A program made the position numbers and the translations under genes. Below the pieces are notes generated by a model. It saw only the letters and a program-made list of their open reading frames with translations. It made no database searches and had not been told where the DNA came from. Below are positions 7,308 to 11,594 of a stretch of 11,594 nucleotides of DNA, piece after piece; position 1 is the first letter of the stretch; each line of letters starts with the position of its first letter. Source of the stretch: UBA10110 sp964354145 (GTDB lineage: Bacteria; Patescibacteriota; Kazan-3B-28; UBA10110). The DNA is taken from assembly GCA_964354145.1 (NCBI GenBank), contig CAYGXX010000022.1:1-11594 (forward strand). The letters run 5' to 3'.

Positions 7308-8267
7308 TTAGGCCGAGATAATTACTGGGGTGCCATTGGGCGCCCAGTTATACAATACTTTAGCCGGATCAATCCCCACTCTGACACAACCATGAGACAT
7401 TACTTTGCCTAAGTGCATGTAATCTTCGTAGAGCTTACCATTAGTATACAGACGACCATCTTTAATCTCTCCCTCTACTCGGTTGCCTTGCTTAACCTTC
7501 CAGTGAGGCAGAGCATGGAGACCATAGCCAAGGAATCCCCATTCGTTATATAGCGCCATCCAATTATCCATAAAGAGATGGTATTTGCTGGAATAGGCAG
7601 TATCTATGTGAACAAGGATTTTATACTTTCCTTTCGGAGTGGCATAACCAGCCTTGCCGCTAGAAATGGGAGTATCTAAAATCACTACATTGTTTTCAAT
7701 CGCCCAAAGGCGTTGGTCGCTCAACCAGATTTTGATTTGTTTACCCATCGTGTCCTGATAGCTTAGTTCGTTGCCTACTTGAACAATCCACTTAATAACG
7801 GGGCCGGTCATAATTGTTGATCCCAAATGAAGTTTGAAATATTCTTGATACAAGGCTTTGCGGATCACCGCTTGGATCGGAATATTAAAAGTGACCACGC
7901 CGCGGGGGCGGATGCTTTCTTTGTCATTAATTGAACTGTCTATTAGAATGCGGGCCCGATCAATCCAAGCCGAGGTGGCAAATGAACTAGAGCGGCCGTC
8001 AGTGCCGTCAAAATAGATGCTGCTTAAATAGAGCTCTTGAGTTGGCCAGGCTTCCGCCCCAATGTTTCTTAACTTGACCATCAGGAATCCGGGTTGGCTG
8101 GGCTCTAAGATTGGGTCAACGCTCTGTTCCGCAATCTCATATTGGTAGGCTGGAAGGAGCTCCTGAGCGCGAGTAGTTCTGGCAAACCAAATGAAACCGC
8201 CGGCAATTAAGCTGGAGGAGACCAGGATTACACCTATAGTTTGGAGAATTTTTATGTTTATTTTCAC
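7308..8267 (-). CDS. Membrane-anchored L,D-transpeptidase (YkuD) with N-terminal beta-sandwich domain
   Basis: L,D-transpeptidases form 3-3 cross-links in peptidoglycan or attach proteins to it, using a catalytic Cys outside the membrane. The 319-residue product has an uncleaved-looking N-terminal membrane helix (about residues 9-29), a beta-rich region (about 45-165) with LRNIGAEAWP and a later RPRGVVTFNIP, which resembles Ig-like domains of the NBR1 type, and the YkuD domain (about 175-318). The catalytic signature is clear: HALPHW (His 251), then SHGCVR with Cys 294, plus the substrate-side ATPKGKY stretch (209-215). The start is GTG at 8267; an in-frame TAA two codons upstream rules out a longer protein, and the purines AAAAG abut the GTG. 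A good promoter lies about 20 bases from the predicted transcription start. The enzyme family is secure; the Ig-like assignment is my inference. Confidence 0.93.
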   Translation of the reverse strand: MKINIKILQTIGVILVSSSLIAGGFIWFARTTRAQELLPAYQYEIAEQSVDPILEPSQPGFLMVKLRNIGAEAWPTQELYLSSIYFDGTDGRSSSFATSAWIDRARILIDSSINDKESIRPRGVVTFNIPIQAVIRKALYQEYFKLHLGSTIMTGPVIKWIVQVGNELSYQDTMGKQIKIWLSDQRLWAIENNVVILDTPISSGKAGYATPKGKYKILVHIDTAYSSKYHLFMDNWMALYNEWGFLGYGLHALPHWKVKQGNRVEGEIKDGRLYTNGKLYEDYMHLGKVMSHGCVRVGIDPAKVLYNWAPNGTPVIISA

Positions 8268-8293
8268 CTTTTAAGGATTTAAACTAATTTTTT

Positions 8294-8322
8294 ATTATAT
8301 CAAAAAAATCGCCTCTGGTCAA
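8294..8322 (-). promoter_or_regulatory. Sigma70-type promoter of the L,D-transpeptidase gene
   Basis: On the minus strand TTGACC (8322-8317) and a perfect TATAAT (8299-8294) are separated by exactly 17 bases. Transcription would start near 8287, giving a leader of about 20 bases before the GTG start. The -35 box overlaps the left arm of the dyad at 8318-8335. Confidence 0.75.
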
Positions 8323-8335
8323 GAAAATTCTTGAC
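8318..8335. promoter_or_regulatory. Perfect 8+2+8 bp dyad between divergent genes (candidate operator)
   Basis: GTCAAGAA and TTCTTGAC form a perfect inverted repeat around two A bases. The left arm contains five of the six bases of the minus-strand -35 box (TTGACC); the right arm contains a plus-strand TTGAC. A dimeric regulator bound here would cover the -35 region of the transpeptidase promoter and possibly that of the divergent small gene. The symmetry is observed; regulatory function is inferred. Confidence 0.5.
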
Positions 8336-8364
8336 TTATAGGAGAGGCTGTGGTAGTTTATAAT
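8331..8364 (+). promoter_or_regulatory. Possible promoter of the 129-residue gene
   Basis: TTGACT (8331-8336) lies 17 bases before TAGTTT (8354-8359), which is preceded by TGG as in an extended -10. A perfect TATAAT (8359-8364) also lies here but at 22 bases, too far for that -35. Which -10 is used cannot be decided; either gives a short leader before the ATG at 8395. Confidence 0.4.
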
Positions 8365-8394
8365 GAATTTGGTTCCTTGAAAGGAAGTGATATC

Positions 8395-8784
8395 ATGACC
8401 AGGACCAGACGTAAAGACCGATGTCGGGGGGACACGGCAGTGTTATTCCCCGATACGTCTATCCCGGGCGCAATACTTTTCAGCGTGAAGTTCGTCTTCA
8501 TGGGGTATCACCCCACAGACGGAGAATTTGAGAAATCGTTCTCTGGACGAGTTAAGACCAGAAACCAAAATGAGGCCATTCTGAAGGCCTTAGATCTGGT
8601 TGTCCAGCGGTATCCTCAGTACTTTTTCCAATACCAGGTGGGCCCTCGAATTGGATCAGGAGCTTACCTGGTTTATAAGAATGGGCAGCACTTTTTTGTT
8701 CGTGCCGCCAATGCCAAAGAGGCTGCTCTCTTAATTCCAGGGAACAAAAAAGTTTTTTTCATTCAGGTGAAGCCTTGCCCTTAA
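8395..8784 (+). CDS. Small protein of unknown function
   Basis: A 129-residue protein that I do not recognise. The ATG at 8395 is preceded by AAGGAAGTGAT (GGAAG at 8383-8387, good spacing), and is preferred over an in-frame GTG at 8350 that would sit inside the promoter region. The N-terminus is basic (TRTRRKDR). The middle has alternating beta-type segments (VKFVFMGY, then a GRVKTRNQNEAI stretch and a helix ALDLVVQRYPQ), and the C-terminal half repeats this pattern: LVYKNGQHFFVRAANAKEAA followed by KKVFFIQV. The two halves could be related alpha/beta units, each with a strand, then (K/A)xxNxxEA-like residues. No membrane segment or signal peptide is visible. Only two Cys occur (near the N-terminus and in the last three residues). 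It is monocistronic, between a divergent promoter region and its own terminator. Confidence 0.7.
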   Translation: MTRTRRKDRCRGDTAVLFPDTSIPGAILFSVKFVFMGYHPTDGEFEKSFSGRVKTRNQNEAILKALDLVVQRYPQYFFQYQVGPRIGSGAYLVYKNGQHFFVRAANAKEAALLIPGNKKVFFIQVKPCP

Positions 8785-8803
8785 CTTATGTTAGGGGCTT
8801 TCT
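8777..8803 (+). terminator. Intrinsic terminator overlapping the stop codon of the 129-residue gene
   Basis: GCCCTTAAC and GTTAGGGGC form a 9-pair stem (one G-U pair) around loop TTAT, followed by TTTCT. The TAA stop (8782-8784) is inside the left arm. The T-run is short but the stem is strong, and it sits exactly before the convergent gene ending at 8802. Confidence 0.7.
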
Positions 8804-9020
8804 AGAACAGCAGAGACAGAGTTTTAGGAAAGTCAGTGTAATTAATTATGACTGCGCTGGCTAAAAATACCACTACGAGAATTACTAATGTCCAAAACAG
8901 CCAATGCAAGCCCTCTTCCACCTCATCGGGCAATACAATAATATAGCTTCCCTTTTTTGGGACCAGCTTTTTGAGCTTTGTTAAACCTTTAGGTTTTTTA
9001 GTAGCTTTAGTATCCGCCAT
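8802..9020 (-). CDS. Small single-span membrane protein of unknown function
   Basis: A 72-residue protein with a Lys/Thr-rich cytoplasmic N-terminus (six Lys in the first 15 residues or so), a short polar segment (about 24-37, with IIVLPDEVEEG), and one strong hydrophobic helix (about 40-62) ending near the C-terminus. By the positive-inside rule the N-terminus faces the cytoplasm. It starts 2 bp after the rsmI stop codon, so translation is probably coupled; the purines just before the ATG (AAAAGATAA) overlap the rsmI stop. It ends in TAG, inside the tail of the facing terminator. The size and topology recall SecE, but the SecE-specific loop motif is not evident, so I do not make that call. 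It is the last gene of the rsmA-rsmI cluster. Confidence 0.7.
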   Translation of the reverse strand: MADTKATKKPKGLTKLKKLVPKKGSYIIVLPDEVEEGLHWLFWTLVILVVVFLASAVIINYTDFPKTLSLLF

Positions 9021-9022
9021 AA

Positions 9023-9718
9023 TTATCTTTTATTGGGCTCGCCTCGATTCGGCGAAGCGGGCAATATCATTATAACAAACTCCCCTTTCGGGGGTTTATT
9101 GGTAAAATATTCAGCTAGATCGGCAACGCTGCCTGCTTTAACCTCTTCAAATTTTTTAGTCAGTTCGCGGAAGATCATTCCTTGCCTATTGCCCAGGAAT
9201 TTTTCTATGTCGCGTAGAGTCCTTGCCACCCGCATAGGCGACTCATAGATTAAAATAGGTAGATCTTCATCAGCGATTTTCCTAAATAAGGTTTCGCGCC
9301 CTTTTTTCTTAGGTAAAAATCCTAGGAAGATAAAATTGTCGGTGGGTTCTCCAGCGATGCTAAGGGCGGCAGTGAGAGCCGAGGCTCCCGGGATTGCCAA
9401 GATTTCTACACCAGCCCTACGTGCCGCTTTGACAAGCCTGCCAGCGGGGTCCTGGATGCCGGGGGTCCCCGCGTCAGTAATTAGGGCGATGTTTTTCCCA
9501 GCGGACAATTGCTCTACTAAATAATCGATTTTATTTATCCGGCTGTGTTGGTGGTAAGAAATGAGAGGCGTACCGATATTATAATGAGACACTAATTTTT
9601 TGCTGGTGCGAGTGTCCTCGGCAGCGATTAAATCTACCATGCGTAAAATTTCCAAAGCCCGCAGGGTAATATCCCCCAAATTGCCGATCGGCGTGGCGAC
9701 CACGTAAAGCGTTCCCAT
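9023..9718 (-). CDS. rsmI: 16S rRNA (cytidine(1402)-2'-O)-methyltransferase
   Basis: RsmI uses S-adenosylmethionine to methylate the 2'-O of C1402 in 16S rRNA, near the ribosomal P site. The 231-residue product has the tetrapyrrole-methylase fold signature: ATPIGNLGD (residues 8-16), AAEDTR (32-37), TDAGTPGIQDP (80-90), then PGASALTAAL and FLGFLPKKKGRE. It is shorter than the E. coli enzyme (286 residues) because the C-terminal extension is missing, which is common. The more usual ISDAGTPGISDPG reads TDAGTPGIQDP here, a mild change. The ATG at 9718 has only a weak upstream purine site. It lies 12 bp after the DUF1003-type gene and 2 bp before the small membrane gene, so all are probably one transcript with rsmA. 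The assignment is secure. Confidence 0.95.
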   Translation of the reverse strand: MGTLYVVATPIGNLGDITLRALEILRMVDLIAAEDTRTSKKLVSHYNIGTPLISYHQHSRINKIDYLVEQLSAGKNIALITDAGTPGIQDPAGRLVKAARRAGVEILAIPGASALTAALSIAGEPTDNFIFLGFLPKKKGRETLFRKIADEDLPILIYESPMRVARTLRDIEKFLGNRQGMIFRELTKKFEEVKAGSVADLAEYFTNKPPKGEFVIMILPASPNRGEPNKR

Positions 9719-9730
9719 TAATCCAATATT

Positions 9731-10180
9731 TTAATATTTTTTGGAAACCAGATCCTCGAGCAATTTGGTTTGCTTGAGCAGCTCTTTATCCTGTTTGTCC
9801 AGATGAGCTAAGATATGTTCGATGTCTCTATAGCTCGATTCGGTGGTTTTGAATTCTTCTTCCGCTCTAATTTCGGCATGCCGGTTTTGGATATTCTGAC
9901 CCACTAGAATCAACGGCATCAAGAGAAGCTGGATGATGTTTCCTAAAAAGAGCAGAAAAGCGAAGGGATACGGATCGAATGGCTTATCTGCAAAATATGT
10001 TTGCCAAAGCATCCAGCCCGCTATAAGAACCGTAAATAGATAGACGGCATACATAGTGCCTACAGCCATGGTAAGGGTTAAGGCAATTTTATCATGTACC
10101 CCTAGCTGGCTTTGATGAAGCATATTAACATTTTTAGGACGATGCCTTTTGTGCGATCCTTTATGTTCAGTTAATGTCAT
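9731..10180 (-). CDS. DUF1003-family membrane protein
   Basis: A 149-residue protein with a basic, His-rich N-terminus, two membrane helices (about residues 38-59 and 74-94), the DUF1003-like signature FDPYPF (68-73) between them, GQNIQNR just after the second helix (94-100), and a C-terminal coiled coil (about 105-147). In DUF1003 proteins both ends are expected to face the cytoplasm; biochemical function is unknown. The ATG at 10180 is preceded by a strong Shine-Dalgarno site (GGAGGA, 10189-10184). It sits 18 bp after rsmA and 12 bp before rsmI, inside an apparent operon of two rRNA methyltransferases, where a membrane protein is unexpected. The family call rests on the FDPYPF and QN motifs and on topology. 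Confidence 0.8.
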   Translation of the reverse strand: MTLTEHKGSHKRHRPKNVNMLHQSQLGVHDKIALTLTMAVGTMYAVYLFTVLIAGWMLWQTYFADKPFDPYPFAFLLFLGNIIQLLLMPLILVGQNIQNRHAEIRAEEEFKTTESSYRDIEHILAHLDKQDKELLKQTKLLEDLVSKKY

Positions 10181-10198
10181 AAATCCTCCGTATTTTAT

Positions 10199-11041
10199 TT
10201 ATAATTTCTCGATGTTTTGATATAACTTGATCCAGTCAGTAATTGTTAGGGTCTGAGCGCGGCGTTCTGGGGCAATTCGGCTTTTTGCTAGAACTTGTTT
10301 GGCTTTAGCATCGTCTAGGTGTAACCCACCGGCTAGAGAATTATGTAATTGTTTGCGGCGTTCCCCAAAACCTGCTTTGACCAGCCGGAAAAACTTTTTT
10401 TCATCAATCTGGGCGGGTAGTTGCCGGTGAGGAATAATTCGGATTACCGCTGAATCCACTTTAGGTTGAGGCCAGAAGTTTTGTTTAGGTACCAGGGTAA
10501 TTATTTCGGCGCTGCTGTAAAATTGCACCGCGACACTCAGGAGATTGGCATCAGGGGGCTCCGAGGTCATGCGTTCAGCGACCTCACGCTGCACCATCAA
10601 CACCATCATAACAGGGCGATATTTGCTTTCCAGGAAAAAGCGAATAATCGCTGAGGTGAGGTAATAAGGCAAGTTGGCTACTAATTTGTACTTTTTCTTC
10701 GGAAAATATTCTTTGAAGAAAGCATCACTCAAAGCCAGAGCATTACCTTCCACAATCTTCATATTGGAGAGGTCGGAGTTTATTCCCCGGCAAGCTTTGG
10801 CCATACTGACATCCTTTTCAATAGCTACTACTCGCTTAGCAGTCTGCGCCAAGGCTCGGGTGAGAGTGCCTAGCCCCGGTCCGATCTCCAATATCTCATC
10901 TTTATCCGTTAGGCGCGCAGCTTTAGTAATCTCCTGTAAAATCTGTGCATTGGTTAAAAAATGTTGCCCGAGCCTTTTTTGGGCAAGCAGGTTGTATTCC
11001 CGCAAGATCAAGCGGATAGTATTTAAATCAGTTAGGTCCAC
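10199..11041 (-). CDS. rsmA: 16S rRNA (adenine(1518)-N6/adenine(1519)-N6)-dimethyltransferase
   Basis: RsmA (KsgA) dimethylates A1518 and A1519 in the 3' terminal helix of 16S rRNA, a late step of small-subunit assembly. The 280-residue product is of normal length. Visible motifs: KRLGQHFL near the N-terminus (22-29), the SAM-binding EIGPGLGTLT (52-61), the acidic end of the second strand IEKD (74-77), GNAL (99-102), catalytic NLPYY (123-127), and the QREVAERM and QPKVDSAVIR stretches, followed by the GERRKQLHN region of the C-terminal domain. The start is GTG at 11041, which gives the expected MDLT opening and is the first possible start after an in-frame TAA. GGA directly abuts this GTG, so no normally spaced Shine-Dalgarno site exists. 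It is the first gene of the cluster running to 8802. Confidence 0.96.
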   Translation of the reverse strand: MDLTDLNTIRLILREYNLLAQKRLGQHFLTNAQILQEITKAARLTDKDEILEIGPGLGTLTRALAQTAKRVVAIEKDVSMAKACRGINSDLSNMKIVEGNALALSDAFFKEYFPKKKYKLVANLPYYLTSAIIRFFLESKYRPVMMVLMVQREVAERMTSEPPDANLLSVAVQFYSSAEIITLVPKQNFWPQPKVDSAVIRIIPHRQLPAQIDEKKFFRLVKAGFGERRKQLHNSLAGGLHLDDAKAKQVLAKSRIAPERRAQTLTITDWIKLYQNIEKL

Positions 11042-11071
11042 TCCAGTGAGTTTAATAGTAGTAAGTTAGAA

Positions 11072-11158
11072 CGCCTGCCCCTCCGTCATCCTGAGCTCGT
11101 TTCCCTGGCCGGGCAGGCGGGATCTTTCTTGGAGATGCTGAAATAAATTCAGCATGAC
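11072..11158. repeat. Two-hairpin intergenic element, copy 2
   Basis: The core, 11085-11158, begins GTCATCCTGAG and ends ATGAC, the same terminal signature as the element at 5676-5772. Its right half is a perfect 8-bp hairpin ATGCTGAA/TTCAGCAT (11135-11155) with loop ATAAA. The left half contains GGATCTTT as a counterpart of GGATCC in copy 1, and a CCTGGCCGGGCAGG near-palindrome. In addition CGCCTGCCC (11072-11080) is a perfect 9-bp inverted repeat of GGGCAGGCG (11111-11119), enclosing the GTCATCCTGAG start. It occupies the gap between the RlpA-like gene and rsmA. It shares architecture rather than sequence with copy 1. Confidence 0.65.
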
Positions 11159-11178
11159 ATGTGACGAATGGGAGTCAA

Positions 11179-11594
11179 CTAGATTTTATAGTAGCGAATA
11201 TTGATAATCCCTGCTCCCAGGGGAGCAAGCTTCGCGAATGCCACGTGATTGAGGTCTAGATCGATGCCGGTCCAGTCCTCCGGACCGAAGTCATTTACTA
11301 CCACATCAACATACTTTCCTGATTTGATTGCTATTACCCGAAGCGTAGAGCCTCGGGGGAATTGCCGGCTGGCAGTATTCATGCCGTTGCCAAAGACATA
11401 CCAACTGGCATACCCCTCGTAAATTTGGGATTTCGGGACCTTTAGGGCTTCCTCGCTTTTCTTGATCTCTTCTTGTACCTTTTGCAGGGTAGCTTTCATA
11501 TTGGCAGCGACGATGGGGTTGCGGTCAGCAGGCTTGGTAGTGATGCTTACTGTAGTTTGAGCGTCCAGCCGGCTGGCGGGCCGTGGTGCCACTG
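11179..11594 (-). CDS. RlpA-like double-psi beta-barrel protein, C-terminal fragment (5' end outside window)
   Basis: The frame is open to the right edge, so the start lies beyond the window. The visible ~138 residues comprise a Thr/Pro-rich stretch, a short coiled coil (KATLQKVQEEIKKSEEAL) and a C-terminal double-psi beta-barrel domain starting at YEGYASWY. Matching RlpA features are GYASWY, NTAS, FPRGS followed by LRVIAI, SGKYVDVVVNDFGP, and GIDLDL. RlpA proteins act on or bind peptidoglycan in the envelope, often at the septum. The insert that normally carries AHRTLPFGT is shortened to ASRQFPRGS here, so the usual catalytic His is not visible, while the Asp of the ND(R)GP motif is kept. 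The protein is probably exported, but the signal sequence is off the window. It is oriented with rsmA but separated from it by the hairpin element. Confidence 0.85.
   Translation of the reverse strand, partial: VAPRPASRLDAQTTVSITTKPADRNPIVAANMKATLQKVQEEIKKSEEALKVPKSQIYEGYASWYVFGNGMNTASRQFPRGSTLRVIAIKSGKYVDVVVNDFGPEDWTGIDLDLNHVAFAKLAPLGAGIINIRYYKI

Noticed and set aside
7297..7313. Small hairpin GCCTA/TAGGC over the two stop codons of recA and the transpeptidase gene
   Set aside because: Only 5 pairs and no T-run on either strand; too weak to call a terminator.
8350..8394. Upstream GTG start that would lengthen the 129-residue protein by 15 residues
   Set aside because: It overlaps the likely -10 region and has no spaced ribosome site, while the ATG at 8395 has a good one.
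8802..9020. Possible SecE identity of the 72-residue membrane protein
   Set aside because: Size and a basic N-terminus fit, but the membrane helix ends almost at the C-terminus and SecE-typical residues are not evident; gene context (rsmI) also does not match the usual secE-nusG order.
1..11594. tRNA, rRNA, riboswitch, CRISPR, transposase or prophage signals
   Set aside because: Looked for along both strands by eye; nothing with the needed conserved bases, regular spacing of repeats, or coding motifs was seen.

Overview
This window looks like an ordinary chromosomal segment of a small-genome bacterium, most likely from the Candidate Phyla Radiation (Patescibacteria). That placement is inferred from the kind and compactness of the genes: RNase J, a SpoIIIE-type FtsK, a YkuD L,D-transpeptidase with an extra beta-sandwich, an RlpA-like barrel protein, short leaders, several genes without a clear Shine-Dalgarno site, and unknown coiled-coil proteins. 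No rRNA, tRNA, CRISPR array, transposase or phage gene is visible. The 13 genes end in TAA (9) or TAG (4), never TGA, but they are intact under the standard code.

Layout. (1) 2-439 (+) is the 3' end of an RNase J gene. (2) 498-3310 (-) is a two-gene unit of unknown function: an 823-residue mosaic coiled-coil protein followed by a 101-residue helical protein, driven by a near-perfect sigma70-type promoter. (3) 3447-7302 (+) carries ftsK, a yajQ-family gene and recA: chromosome segregation at division, a small nucleotide-binding protein, and recombination. A 97-bp two-hairpin element lies between ftsK and yajQ. (4) 7308-8267 (-) is a membrane-anchored L,D-transpeptidase gene convergent with recA. 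It is divergent from a small unknown gene (8395-8784, +) that ends in a terminator overlapping its stop codon. The divergent intergenic region holds a perfect 8+2+8 bp dyad touching -35-like hexamers on both sides. (5) 8802-11041 (-) is a tight cluster: rsmA, a DUF1003-type membrane protein, rsmI and a 72-residue single-span protein. The two enzymes modify 16S rRNA near the decoding centre; the two membrane proteins have no evident link to that job. (6) 11179-11594 (-) is the 3' end of an RlpA-like double-psi beta-barrel gene, separated from rsmA by a second two-hairpin element.

No clearly new system is proven here. The strongest leads are the unknown 823/101-residue pair, the dyad between the transpeptidase and the small orphan gene, and the dispersed two-hairpin elements. 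Cell-envelope functions (transpeptidase, RlpA-like, FtsK) and core information functions (rsmA, rsmI, recA, RNase J) are interleaved, as is common in compact genomes.
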